A stretch of DNA of 64,000 nucleotides from CAWBRT01 sp963832785 (lineage in GTDB: Bacteria > Acidobacteriota > Terriglobia > Terriglobales > Acidobacteriaceae): NCBI GenBank assembly GCA_963832785.1, contig CAWHVF010000005.1, positions 992,001 to 1,056,000 of the forward strand, written 5' to 3'. The position numbers and the translations under genes are program-made. Below, piece by piece: positions 8,606 through 17,163 of this stretch; position 1 is the first letter of the stretch; each line of letters starts with the position of its first letter. The notes beneath the pieces are model-generated. The model searched no databases, was not told the DNA's origin, and saw only the letters and a program-made list of their open reading frames with translations.

Positions 8606-8628
8606 CACATCTGCCTTCGGCAGATGTG
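8606..8628. repeat. Short interspersed palindrome CACATCTGCC-ttc-GGCAGATGTG
   Basis: A perfect 10-bp stem with a three-base loop. This is the cleanest copy of the repeat family and lies just beyond the 3' end of the HTH/GrlR-like gene. Confidence 0.7.
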
Positions 8629-8641
8629 AGGCACGAAGTAA

Positions 8642-9217
8642 TTATTGTGTTCCTTCGGGGAGGCCCCGAAGGAACACATATTGTGCGTTAAGCGGCTCAC
8701 CAAGCGAAGTCTTAAGTGCGATATTCCCGGAATTTTGCCTGGGATCAAACTTCGCTGTGATATCGAAAGACCACTCGTAAGGGTTTGAAATACCCTGTAC
8801 AGCTCTAACATTGGGCGGAAAAGTAACTTTAACCTTTATGTCCGCCAAACCAGCGCTTTCGTCAAACAGGTACTCTCCGTCATAGCGCACGCCTGCTTCA
8901 TCTGCCCCGTAAACACGCCCATTGTCGAGAATAATCATGCCCATTCCTCTGCCATATTGGCCTTGGAAGGTGATTCCAAACATACCGTCACGCATTTTCG
9001 TTCCTTTCTGTTTCAGTCGGTTTAGCTCGACTTGGCGGAGATGCATAGGTAGTAGCCGTAGGAGGCGCAAGTACCCATCAACCGGCCCAGGCACGCCGCG
9101 ATCGCCTGATACCCAGAGGGTCACCGCCCTGGGAGTAACATTGATCAAGCGCGCAAGGTCAGCCTGCGTAATTCCGACCTCCAACAGAGTCGATTTCAGT
9201 TCATCTCCATTGATCAT
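8642..9217 (-). CDS. HTH (XRE-like) regulator fused to a GrlR-like domain
   Basis: This 191-residue protein has two parts. Residues 1-55 form a helix-turn-helix of the XRE/Cro type (TQADLARLINVTPRAVTLWVSG). Residues 75-191 resemble the GrlR/lipocalin-like beta domain (MRDGMFGITFQGQYGRGMGM, then GRVYGAD and YDGEYLF). An AAAGGAA motif sits five bases before the ATG of M75 (8995), so the second domain may also be made alone. An 11-bp perfect inverted repeat upstream looks like its own operator. Base composition is more AT-rich than its neighbours, hinting at acquisition. The domain calls rest on sequence pattern only. Confidence 0.65.
   Translation of the reverse strand: MINGDELKSTLLEVGITQADLARLINVTPRAVTLWVSGDRGVPGPVDGYLRLLRLLPMHLRQVELNRLKQKGTKMRDGMFGITFQGQYGRGMGMIILDNGRVYGADEAGVRYDGEYLFDESAGLADIKVKVTFPPNVRAVQGISNPYEWSFDITAKFDPRQNSGNIALKTSLGEPLNAQYVFLRGLPEGTQ
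8646..8678 (-). terminator. Perfect hairpin inside the 3' end of the HTH/GrlR-like gene
   Basis: The arms TGTGTTCCTTCGGGG and CCCCGAAGGAACACA form a 15-bp perfect stem with a three-base loop, encoded by the last codons of the gene. On the minus strand it is followed by AATAATTACTT rather than a clean U tract, so termination is plausible but not certain. Confidence 0.5.
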
Positions 9218-9236
9218 GGGAACAATATTCTATGAT

Positions 9237-9281
9237 AAATAGAACAATGTCAACCATAAGTTATGAAAATTTGTTCTATTT
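9237..9281. promoter_or_regulatory. Inverted-repeat operator upstream of the HTH/GrlR-like gene
   Basis: AAATAGAACAA (9237-9247) and TTGTTCTATTT (9271-9281) are perfect 11-bp inverted copies within an AT-rich island. They lie 20 to 64 bases upstream of the regulator's start and just before the 3' end of hpnE. Another GGAACAA-like half-site is at 9219. Autoregulation is the simplest reading. Confidence 0.55.
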
Positions 9282-9291
9282 TGGAGGCGAT

Positions 9292-10725
9292 TTATCCGCT
9301 AACCCATCTCTCGAACATCCGCATAAACCCCTGGGGAGCCAGGTCGGGAACCAGAAAGCGCCGTTGCTCGCCGCAGGCAGCGGCCACGGCTTCGGCAGCG
9401 GCGTAGCCGGCGCGCACCGCGCCTTCCATGGTGGCGGGCCATCCGGTGGCGGTCCAGTCGCCGCTGATGAACAGCCGTTGCCACGGGCCGGCCTGCTTTG
9501 GACGATAGCGGTCCGCCCCCGGCGCGGGCGCGAAGGTCGCGTGTATCTCCTTGATGACCGTAGCCTTGAGCAGACGCGCGTCGCTGACCGCCGGGAAGAA
9601 TTCGGCCAACTCCTTGAGGGCCAGATCGAGCACCTCCTGCCGCGACTTGTCGACCAGCGTCTTTGACGAGCTCACCACCAGTTCCAGGTAGCTCGGCGCT
9701 GCGCCGCCCTCGGCACCAGGACTGTCCGCCGCCGCACCGCGCTTGAGGATCTTCGATTTGTGGAACATCCACTGAATGGTGCGCTCCAGCAGCACGGCAT
9801 GGTCGAGTTCCGTTACCTGGCGATCGAACCACAGGTGGATTCCGGTGATCGGCGAGCTGCGCAACTGCGAGAGGTTTTCGCGCAGGGCGTCTGACTGCAT
9901 GGCCTTGGGCACGAGCCCTCCCAGTCCCTGGAAAGGCACCGCCGCTATTACGTAGTCGAATTCGCTGGTGCTGCCATCGGGCACGAGTTTTACCCAGGCG
10001 CGCTGCTGGCTTGCGCCCAGGCTCTCGACAGGCGTGCGCAGCAGCACCTGGCCGCCGCGCTCCTGCAGGTAGCCGGTGGCCGCGCCGTAAAGTTGCGAAA
10101 GCGGAACCGAGGGAACGCCCATGCGCCCGCCCTGGGCGGATTTCAGAAAGGCGTCGCGGAAGACCATTGCCCCGTAACGGATGGAGACGCCGGCCAGCTC
10201 CTCATTCAAGGCGCTCACCAGTACTGGCGACCAGAAGCGTGCCAGCGTGCGCGGCGTCTGCCCGTTGCGCCTGAGCCAGGCCAGGAACGAGCCGCCATCA
10301 TCGGCGGGGATTGACTCCAGCAGCGACAGCATGGCCACGGTTATGCGCAGCTTGTCGGTAAACGACAGCAGGGGAAACTTGCAGAACGCCGGCAGGACGT
10401 GCAGCGGCGCGGGAAGATCGCTGGGCTCCAGCGTTCCCTGCCGCCCGCCGGGCTCGATGAAGGTGAGCCGGTCATACCAGCGGATCTGGTCCTGCACTCC
10501 CAGGCGCCGATAGAGATCAAGCAGGTTGGTGCAACAGCCCAGCAGCACGTGCTGGCAGTTGTCCACCACCTCGCCGGTCCCCGGATGCTCGTAAGAAGAC
10601 GCCCGGCCGCCCAGGTAAGGCTTGCGCTCGAAGAGGGTGACCTTGAATCCCGCCTGCGCCAGGGCGCAGCCGGCGGCCATGCCGGCCAGGCCGCCGCCGA
10701 TGATTCCCACCGTGGCCTTGGCCAT
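9292..10725 (-). CDS. hpnE: HpnE, hydroxysqualene dehydroxylase (FAD-dependent)
   Basis: This 477-residue flavoprotein begins with a textbook FAD-binding motif (GIIGGGLAGMAAGCALAQAG, then FERKPYLGGRASSY) and belongs to the squalene-associated desaturase family. It reduces hydroxysqualene, made by HpnC, to squalene. The ATG at 10725 is the conserved family start. An alternative ATG at 10785 would overlap hpnD and has AAAAAGGG before it, so translational coupling is possible. It is the last gene of the minus-strand hopanoid cluster, after hpnD. Confidence 0.92.
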   Translation of the reverse strand: MAKATVGIIGGGLAGMAAGCALAQAGFKVTLFERKPYLGGRASSYEHPGTGEVVDNCQHVLLGCCTNLLDLYRRLGVQDQIRWYDRLTFIEPGGRQGTLEPSDLPAPLHVLPAFCKFPLLSFTDKLRITVAMLSLLESIPADDGGSFLAWLRRNGQTPRTLARFWSPVLVSALNEELAGVSIRYGAMVFRDAFLKSAQGGRMGVPSVPLSQLYGAATGYLQERGGQVLLRTPVESLGASQQRAWVKLVPDGSTSEFDYVIAAVPFQGLGGLVPKAMQSDALRENLSQLRSSPITGIHLWFDRQVTELDHAVLLERTIQWMFHKSKILKRGAAADSPGAEGGAAPSYLELVVSSSKTLVDKSRQEVLDLALKELAEFFPAVSDARLLKATVIKEIHATFAPAPGADRYRPKQAGPWQRLFISGDWTATGWPATMEGAVRAGYAAAEAVAAACGEQRRFLVPDLAPQGFMRMFERWVSG

Positions 10726-10763
10726 GGCGGGCACCCGTGTAGCAGTGGGTTTTACTTGCGGAA

Positions 10764-11690
10764 TCACATGAAGCGGCGCATCCATCCCTTTTTGCACAGC
10801 ACCACGAGCTTCTCCCATGTGCTGAGCCGGACGCGCGCGCCGAATACATCATAATTGCGCTGCTCGATTCTCTCCAGCAGGCGAGAGTAAATCTCCACCA
10901 GCACGGCCAGCGCCGGCTGGGCATCGTGCTCGATCAAAGGCAGCAACTGATCGGCCGCAGCGTAGAACTCGCGCGCCCGCCGCGCCTGCATGCGCAGCAA
11001 GGGGCGCAGCCGCTCCAGGTCCGACCCGCCGGCCAGCTCCGCCGGGCTGATGCCGAACTTACGCAAGTCTTCCCCCGGAATATAAATGCGGCCCATCTCC
11101 GCGTCTTCCTTGATGTCGCGGAGAATGTTGGTCAACTGGAAGGCGATGCCGACGTGCTCGGCCAGCGGCTCGGCGTCGCGATTGCGGTAGCCGAAGATGC
11201 GGATGCAGACCAAGCCAACCACCGAAGCCACGTGATAGCAGTACTCGTAGAGGTCCTCGAACGTCGGATACGCCACCACGGGCGGCACAGCGGAGCCGTT
11301 GCCGGCGGCGGCCGCGCCGCTCTCCGGGGAGTCCTGAAGGTCCATGCCGGTGCCGCGCACCAGCTTGTCGAGCAGCTCCAGGGGAATGTTGAACTGCTGC
11401 TGCGAGTCGCGCAAGGCCAGGAAAACCGGGTCGTCGGTGGCCGCGCCGTCGGCCACGCGGTGGTACGAGTCCAACCAGTCGTAAAGCTTGGCGCGCCGCT
11501 CGGGGATAGCCATTCCCGGGGCGTCGCAGATGTCGTCGGCGTGGCGCATGAAGGCGTAAACCGCCGACAAGGCATTGCGCTTGCGGCGCGGCAGGACCAT
11601 GAATCCGTAATAGAAGTTCTTGGCAGCCGAGCGGGCCACGTGGCGGCAGATGCTGTAGGCCATATCGAGTTGCTGGGCGGGCGTGGTCAT
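10764..11690 (-). CDS. hpnD: HpnD, presqualene diphosphate synthase
   Basis: This 308-residue all-alpha trans-isoprenyl synthase condenses two farnesyl diphosphates to presqualene diphosphate. The two Mg-binding aspartate motifs are DDICD and DIKED, and SAAKNFYYGFMVLP is the usual first substrate helix. The ATG at 11690 overlaps the hpnC stop by four bases (ATGA), so the two are coupled. It is followed by hpnE. Length matches the family. Confidence 0.93.
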   Translation of the reverse strand: MTTPAQQLDMAYSICRHVARSAAKNFYYGFMVLPRRKRNALSAVYAFMRHADDICDAPGMAIPERRAKLYDWLDSYHRVADGAATDDPVFLALRDSQQQFNIPLELLDKLVRGTGMDLQDSPESGAAAAGNGSAVPPVVAYPTFEDLYEYCYHVASVVGLVCIRIFGYRNRDAEPLAEHVGIAFQLTNILRDIKEDAEMGRIYIPGEDLRKFGISPAELAGGSDLERLRPLLRMQARRAREFYAAADQLLPLIEHDAQPALAVLVEIYSRLLERIEQRNYDVFGARVRLSTWEKLVVLCKKGWMRRFM

Positions 11691-12799
11691 GGCCTGCCCC
11701 CTGAGAAGCGCCGCCAGAGGGCGCGGCCCAGCAACGCCAGCTTGCGCCACTTGGAGATTGCCGGGCGGCTCCGCAACACATCGTAGCCCTGGTGCTCGAT
11801 GGCGTTCAGAATCTCCTGCCCGCCGCGCGTGAACAGCTCGATGTCGAGCGCCAGCTCCCGGTCCACCTTTCCCGCCAGGGGAAGGCCGCGGGAAAACCAG
11901 TCGCGAGCCACTTCCACCTGGTAGCGCATGAGCCGCAGAAACTCAGGCGTAGCCGCACGCGTGGCAATGGTTTGCTCCGGCACGCCGAAGCGGCGCATGT
12001 CATCCAGAGGAAGGTAAATGCGGCCCTTGCGGTAATCGACGGAGACATCCTGCCAGAAGTTGGCCAGTTGCAGGGCGGTGCAGGTGCAGTCGGAAAGCTG
12101 CTGCCGCTCGGGGTCGCTGTAACCGCACAGGTAAAGCACCAGGCGGCCTACGGGGTTGGCGGAATTACGGCAGTAGCCGAGCAGCTCGTCGAAGTTCTGG
12201 TAGCGCGCGACCGCCTGGTCCTGACGAAACGCCGTAAGCAGATCGGCAAACTCGCGGCTCGGGATGCCGAAGCGCCGTACAGTCTCGCCCAAGGCAATGA
12301 ACACCGGATGCCTCGGGCCGCCCACGATGGCCGCTCCCCGGGCCGGGTCTGGCCGTGGAGCGGGCGCGCTGGCGTCGCCCAGCTTCCGGTACATGGCGTT
12401 CAGCTCTTCTTCCCATCGGTCGAGCAGCGCCAGAGAAAGGAGCGGCTCGCCGACCTCGTCGCCCAAGTCATCGGAGATGCGGCAGTAGGCGTAGACGTTG
12501 AAGAAGTGCTGGTGCAGCCGCTTGGGCAGGAACCAGGTGGCAACCGAAAAATTTTCGTAATGGCTGCACGCCAGCCGGCGGCAATAGGCTTCTGCTTCTT
12601 CCAGAGCTGGGGTTTCGGGAGGAATGCGGTAGCCGGCGGGCAGGCGAGACCAGCCTTCGGCGAGCAGCTCACCCGGAGGCCAGCCGGCCCACTTCCCTGT
12701 TTCATCGGGGCCGGAACCGGGCGCATCCTTCAGCTCTACAAACGAATCCCGGGAATCTCCAGCGGAACGGCCAACCCCGTTACTGGAGACAGTGACCAT
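11687..12799 (-). CDS. hpnC: HpnC, hydroxysqualene synthase
   Basis: A 370-residue homologue of HpnD that converts presqualene diphosphate to hydroxysqualene. The first aspartate motif is DDLGDE; the second is weaker (DVSVDYRKGRIYLP), as usual for HpnC. The N-terminal ~60 residues are a low-complexity extension before HYENFSVATWFLP, so the true start could be internal. The order hpnC-hpnD-hpnE with tight overlaps is the standard three-gene squalene module. Its 5' neighbour is a zinc dehydrogenase that ends... upstream only 18 bases away, suggesting one transcript. Confidence 0.92.
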   Translation of the reverse strand: MVTVSSNGVGRSAGDSRDSFVELKDAPGSGPDETGKWAGWPPGELLAEGWSRLPAGYRIPPETPALEEAEAYCRRLACSHYENFSVATWFLPKRLHQHFFNVYAYCRISDDLGDEVGEPLLSLALLDRWEEELNAMYRKLGDASAPAPRPDPARGAAIVGGPRHPVFIALGETVRRFGIPSREFADLLTAFRQDQAVARYQNFDELLGYCRNSANPVGRLVLYLCGYSDPERQQLSDCTCTALQLANFWQDVSVDYRKGRIYLPLDDMRRFGVPEQTIATRAATPEFLRLMRYQVEVARDWFSRGLPLAGKVDRELALDIELFTRGGQEILNAIEHQGYDVLRSRPAISKWRKLALLGRALWRRFSGGRP

Positions 12800-12817
12800 C
12801 GCGGTCCCCCTTGGCCC

Positions 12818-13864
12818 TTAATGTCCGGGAATGATGGCCGTCTTGATCTGGCCGTTGCCGTTGAGCATGTGCCGCAGCACCTGCTGCAAGCGGGAGAGCG
12901 GAGCTTCGCCGCTGATGAAATCGGCGCTTTTGATTTTGCGCTCCGCGATGAGGGCGAAGGCGCGGCGGACCGCCTCCGGGGTGTGGTGGAAGGTGGCCTT
13001 GATGGTGATCTCCGAATAGTGCAGGCGCTGCGTATCCAGTTGCACCTTGGTTCCGCTGGCGCAGCCGCCGAACAGGTTGACGGTGCCGCCCTTGCGCACC
13101 ATATCCACGGCCCATTCCCAGCTTGCGGGACGCCCGACGCACTCGATCACCACGTCCGAGCCCCGGTTTCCGGTAAGCGAACGCACGGCCTCGACCGGAT
13201 CGGCCAGCTTGGTGATCTGCACCACCTCGCCGGCGCCGGCCTTCTTGGCGGCGGCCACCTGCTCGTCGCGCTTGACCACCGAGATGACATTGCAGCCGAT
13301 CAGCTTGGCCACCTGCGCGAACATCAGCCCTATGGGCCCGGCGCCGATCACGGTCACTGTGTCGCCGATTTCCACGCCCGTCTCGTGCATGCCGCGCAGC
13401 ACGCAGGCCAGGGGCTCGGTCAATGCCGCCTCTTCGAAGGTGACCTCCCTGGGCAGGGCCAGCATGTTGGCCTCGACGATGCGCCGGGGAATGCGGATGT
13501 ATTCGGCGTAAGCGCCGTTGTTGAAGAGCAGGTCCTCGCAGAGATTTTCCTGGTGCTTGGAGCAGTAAAAGCACTGCTGGCAGGGAGCCGAGTTCAAGGC
13601 CACCACGCGCATGCCCCTTTTGAAGCCGCGCACGTGGGGCCCGGTCTCCTCGATGATGCCGGCCAGTTCGTGCCCGAAGAAGGCGGGCGGCACGATCATG
13701 CGGGCGTGGTAGCCGCGCTTGAAAACCTTCAGATCGGTGCCGCAGGTCAGTGCCACCTGCACCTTGATCAGCACCTCGCCCTCACCCACCATCGGGATTG
13801 GCACTTTTTCGATCTTCACGTCCTCTTTGCCATAGAGGATCGCGGCTGTCATGTGTCCGTTCAA
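12818..13864 (-). CDS. Zinc-dependent medium-chain dehydrogenase A, in hopanoid cluster
   Basis: A 348-residue MDR-family alcohol dehydrogenase. The catalytic zinc site is CGTDLK and GHE; structural zinc cysteines are in CQQCFYCSKHQENLC; the NAD(P)-binding loop is GAGPIG. I prefer the TTG at 13864, which overlaps the upstream stop (TTGA) and has AGGGG eight bases before it; the ATG at 13852 is the alternative. It pairs with a paralogue directly upstream. Neither is a canonical hpn gene. By position between hpnG and hpnC I infer a role in hopanoid side-chain reduction, with sugar-alcohol dehydrogenase activity as the alternative. Confidence 0.85.
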   Translation of the reverse strand: MNGHMTAAILYGKEDVKIEKVPIPMVGEGEVLIKVQVALTCGTDLKVFKRGYHARMIVPPAFFGHELAGIIEETGPHVRGFKRGMRVVALNSAPCQQCFYCSKHQENLCEDLLFNNGAYAEYIRIPRRIVEANMLALPREVTFEEAALTEPLACVLRGMHETGVEIGDTVTVIGAGPIGLMFAQVAKLIGCNVISVVKRDEQVAAAKKAGAGEVVQITKLADPVEAVRSLTGNRGSDVVIECVGRPASWEWAVDMVRKGGTVNLFGGCASGTKVQLDTQRLHYSEITIKATFHHTPEAVRRAFALIAERKIKSADFISGEAPLSRLQQVLRHMLNGNGQIKTAIIPGH

Positions 13865-14985
13865 TGTGCCATCCCCTGCCAGGTACGGCCCGGCTGAATC
13901 GCAATCTTCATAGTCGCCGGCTGCGGACTGGCGGCCAAGCGCAAGGCCGTAATCGCTTCGCTCAAGGGGAAGCGATGGCTATAAAGTGCCTCCAGGTTCA
14001 ACTCCCCGCTGAGGACGAAACGCGCCACCTCGTCTTGCAGGTCCACCGAGGCGCTATAGGAGCCCATCAGAGTCTTCTCGTCCATGCAAATGGCGGCCGG
14101 ATCGATGGTGGCATCGCCGTGCTGGGTTTGCGCGAACAGCATCACCTTACCCCCGGGACGCGCGCAATCCATCGCCTTCTTGATCAACTCATCGCGGCCC
14201 ACGGCGAGTATCACGGCATCCGCCCCGCGGTCTTCCGTCAATTCGCGAACTCGCCCTAAAAGGTCAGCCGTCGAACCATCGATGCTGAGCGTGAGCCCGA
14301 AGCCTTTAGATATTGTAAGCCTCTGGGGAAACAAATCGGAAATAATCACCCGTACACCAGCGCGCCTGGCCAAAAGGGAAAGCATTATGCCGATCGGCCC
14401 CTGGCCTATCACCAGCACCGTCTCGCCGGCCTCAAGGCGCATCGAATCAATGGCTTTCCAGCAGGTGTTGAACGGTTCTATGAAGGAAGCCTGCTCGTAA
14501 GAGACCCCTGGTGGAATGCGGACCACGCCCCGGCGCACAATCCAGTCCATTACGCGGACGTATTCGGAAAAGCCGCCGCCGCTGGGCTCGAAACCGGCGG
14601 TTACGCCCACCTTCTTGTATGTCTCGCACTGGGCAAATACCTTGTGGCGACAGTAAAAGCAGCCGCCGCAGGGGATGTGGTGGAACACCACCACGCGGTC
14701 GCCAACCTCGTAGCCGGCCACGCCGGCCCCGGCCGCGGCCACCTGCCCGGACGTCTCATGCCCGAAGATCCTGGGGGCGGAGTGCGAGCCGGTGGCGATC
14801 TTCTTCAAATCGGTTCCGCAGATGCCGCAGGTATGCACCCGCACCAGCAACTCCCCCGGCCCGATGCCGGGAACCGGAACGGTTTCCAGCCGGACATCGT
14901 TGCGCCCCCGATATACCGCAGCCTGCATGGTGGCGGGAATAGCATGGGTGCTGAGCGACGCGGAATTTTGGGTAACAGTTTGCAT
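13861..14985 (-). CDS. Zinc-dependent medium-chain dehydrogenase B, in hopanoid cluster
   Basis: A 374-residue MDR dehydrogenase with catalytic motif CGICGTDLKK and GHETSG, structural zinc cysteines in CGGCFYCRHKVFAQC, and nucleotide loop GQGPIG. Residues 1-19 are an extension before the usual start (MQAAVYRGRNDVRLE). It overlaps dehydrogenase A by four bases and is a diverged paralogue of it. Upstream is a 252-base gap with a tandem TATTATCAA motif right at the start codon, so a promoter may sit there and make the dehydrogenases plus hpnCDE a separate unit from hpnG. Substrate unproven. Confidence 0.85.
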   Translation of the reverse strand: MQTVTQNSASLSTHAIPATMQAAVYRGRNDVRLETVPVPGIGPGELLVRVHTCGICGTDLKKIATGSHSAPRIFGHETSGQVAAAGAGVAGYEVGDRVVVFHHIPCGGCFYCRHKVFAQCETYKKVGVTAGFEPSGGGFSEYVRVMDWIVRRGVVRIPPGVSYEQASFIEPFNTCWKAIDSMRLEAGETVLVIGQGPIGIMLSLLARRAGVRVIISDLFPQRLTISKGFGLTLSIDGSTADLLGRVRELTEDRGADAVILAVGRDELIKKAMDCARPGGKVMLFAQTQHGDATIDPAAICMDEKTLMGSYSASVDLQDEVARFVLSGELNLEALYSHRFPLSEAITALRLAASPQPATMKIAIQPGRTWQGMAH

Positions 14986-15237
14986 TGATAATATTGATAA
15001 TAGTGGCCTACATGCTTCTAAGTTTCACAGTTCCAACGGTGCAAGATTCAGTTACAGGCTGCTTAAAAAATAGTAAGAGGCATCGTCCTGAAGGCGTACT
15101 GGTTTCGCAGCCGAAGCCCCGTTGTACCGCGAACGGCAGATTCTTCGCTTCGTTCAGAATGACACTTCGCCCCGAATGACACTTAAAAAGATCCTTCATC
15201 TTCCAGGCTCTAAGCCGTTCTTTTTAAACCCTGAAAC
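14986..15237. other. Gap between hpnG and dehydrogenase B, with repeats
   Basis: No gene is seen. The stretch holds a tandem ATTGATAAT motif (from about 14984), a fragment of the interspersed 'GAATGACAC / GATTCTTCGCTTCGTTCAGAATGAC' repeat (about 15130-15182), and GAAACTTA-type low-complexity sequence. It could host a promoter for the dehydrogenase-hpnCDE unit. Confidence 0.5.
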
Positions 15238-16014
15238 TTAATTTTCCCTGGCTCCGGCTTCGAGCGCGTGGGCCGGGGCGTAGAGTTCCTCCAAGATTGC
15301 TGTTCCCTTGGAAACTAAAACCCGCACGGCGCCGGAAAGATTCTCGGCGGCGCGGCGGCTGTCGCGTTGCAGGTGGTGCACCGCCGGCCACAGCCACGGG
15401 CGCACCAACACGTGTGCCAGAAAGGCGCCGACGCGGAAGCCTTCCGGGCGAACAAAGCGTGTGACGAGGTCCACATTCGAGTGCAGCCCGTCGGAGATCA
15501 CCTTCAGCGCCAGGAACTCGCAATCGCGCGCCGCCGCCACCGCGGCCACGGCGGCGGCTTCCATATCGACCGCCTGCGCCCGGAAGCGGGTAAACAGAAG
15601 CCGCTTGCGCTCCTCGCCGGCCACCCTCTCGGCGGTGACCAGCACCCCCCTGCCGCGCGGCGAGGTGAAAGCAGAGCCGGTCCTTTCCGAGATGACGTGC
15701 CGCGGGACGATGACCTCGCCCACCTTCATCTCTTCCGCCAGGGCGCCGGCAAAGCCGATAGAGACCACCATTTGCGGCGAATAGGCCTCGATTGCCTGCT
15801 GCGCGGCCAGGGCGGCATTCTTATAACCCGGCCCCGAGCAGATCAGAATCGCATCCTGAAAACGATAGAGGAGCTGCGGATACGAGACCGTGCCCGCCGC
15901 TTCCGCCGGCAAGTTGGACGCCGGCCGGTGGTCCACGGGGCGGCAATCCTTCAGCAAAGGCTTGACCTCCCGGGGCATGGCCACAATCAGCGCGAATTTG
16001 ACCGCTCCACTCAT
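15238..16014 (-). CDS. hpnG: HpnG, hopanoid nucleoside phosphorylase
   Basis: This 258-residue protein of the PNP/UDP phosphorylase fold starts MSGAVKFALIVAMPREVKPL. It removes adenine from adenosylhopane, giving (phospho)ribosylhopane. The conserved VDMEAAAVAAVA segment corresponds to the ribose-binding Met-Glu of nucleosidases. The ATG at 16014 overlaps the hpnA stop by four bases (ATGA), so the longer in-frame extension is not needed. It follows hpnA and hpnH as in classical hpn clusters. Confidence 0.9.
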   Translation of the reverse strand: MSGAVKFALIVAMPREVKPLLKDCRPVDHRPASNLPAEAAGTVSYPQLLYRFQDAILICSGPGYKNAALAAQQAIEAYSPQMVVSIGFAGALAEEMKVGEVIVPRHVISERTGSAFTSPRGRGVLVTAERVAGEERKRLLFTRFRAQAVDMEAAAVAAVAAARDCEFLALKVISDGLHSNVDLVTRFVRPEGFRVGAFLAHVLVRPWLWPAVHHLQRDSRRAAENLSGAVRVLVSKGTAILEELYAPAHALEAGAREN

Positions 16015-17027
16015 GCCGTCTGGCTGGCCTGCTTGTACTCCGGCGCATAGCCGTGGGCCACGAACCACTCCGCCGCTCGGCGCAGGGCGTCGCGCACCGG
16101 CGCCGGCCGATACCCGAGTTCGCGTTCCGCCTTGGCCGAGGAGACCCACATCGTCTTGCGGCCCATGCGCACCGAATCCAGGGTTACCCGCGGCTCGCGA
16201 TTCATCAGCACGCCGGTGAAAAAGGTGTCGAATATCCCGCTGACCAGGGCCACGGCGTAGGGCAGCTTGACCGTGGGTGATGGCAGTCCGGTGATGGCCG
16301 CCAGTATGTCAAGAATCTGCTTCAGCGTCAGGTTCTCGCCTCCCAGGATGTAGCGCTCCCCGACGCGTCCCTTCTCCCACGCCAGCAGATGCCCCCGGGC
16401 GGCGTCGCTGACGTCCACCAAGTTCAGCCCGGTTTCGACGTAGGCGGGAAACTTCCGCTTGAGGAAATCGACCACGATGCGCCCGGTGGGCGTCGGCTTA
16501 ATGTCCCGCTCGCCGATGGGCGTGCTGGGATTGACAATCACGATCGGCGCGCCCTGCCTGGCCAGGCGGATGGCCGCCTGTTCAGCCAGGAACTTGGAGC
16601 GCTTGTAGTGGCCGATCATATCGCCTTCGGCCACCGGCGTCTCCTCGTTGACCGCCTCGGGCTCGTGCTTGAAGCCCATAGTCGCCACGCTGCTGGTATA
16701 GACGATGCGGCGCACCCCGGCGGCCTGCGCGCTGCGGATCACCTGTTCGGTGCCATCGACGTTGGCGGCATACATCGGCTGCGGATCTGGCGCCCAGAGA
16801 CGATAGTCGGCGGCCACGTGGAAGACGGCGTCGCAACCCTGCATTCCCTTGCGCAAGCAATCGATGTCATTCAGGTGGCCGGTGACGAGCTCGGCCTTGA
16901 GCCCGGCGATATTGTCCAGGCGGCTGCCACGCCGAACCAGCAGACGCAGCTCGGCGCCCTGTTCGCCCAGCAGGCGCGCCACATGGCTGCCGACAAATCC
17001 CGTAGCTCCGGTGACAAAGGCTTTCAT
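16011..17027 (-). CDS. hpnA: HpnA, hopanoid-associated sugar epimerase (SDR)
   Basis: A 338-residue extended short-chain dehydrogenase/epimerase. The Rossmann motif is TGATGFVGSHVAR at the N-terminus; the catalytic YxxxK is in YKRSKFLAEQAA. It belongs to the hopanoid-associated epimerase family; its reaction is not settled. The ATG at 17027 fits the family start. It is coupled to hpnG by a four-base overlap and separated from hpnH by about 136 bases. Confidence 0.9.
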   Translation of the reverse strand: MKAFVTGATGFVGSHVARLLGEQGAELRLLVRRGSRLDNIAGLKAELVTGHLNDIDCLRKGMQGCDAVFHVAADYRLWAPDPQPMYAANVDGTEQVIRSAQAAGVRRIVYTSSVATMGFKHEPEAVNEETPVAEGDMIGHYKRSKFLAEQAAIRLARQGAPIVIVNPSTPIGERDIKPTPTGRIVVDFLKRKFPAYVETGLNLVDVSDAARGHLLAWEKGRVGERYILGGENLTLKQILDILAAITGLPSPTVKLPYAVALVSGIFDTFFTGVLMNREPRVTLDSVRMGRKTMWVSSAKAERELGYRPAPVRDALRRAAEWFVAHGYAPEYKQASQTA

Positions 17028-17163
17028 CTTCGAACAAAACTCGTCAGCTCTCGACGGCACAAGCAACCAACCGTCAAACGCGGCACGTCACGGCCGGCGC
17101 GAAACTTGGCCGCGGATTACGCCGCTTTGGGCATCACCAGGGGACGCACTCCCAAAATCTTGC

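Noticed and set aside
11792..13897. A 701-codon open frame on the + strand across hpnC and dehydrogenase A
   Set aside because: It is antisense to strongly conserved enzymes with intact motifs, and its translation is low-complexity with no recognisable domain. It is a GC-rich shadow frame.
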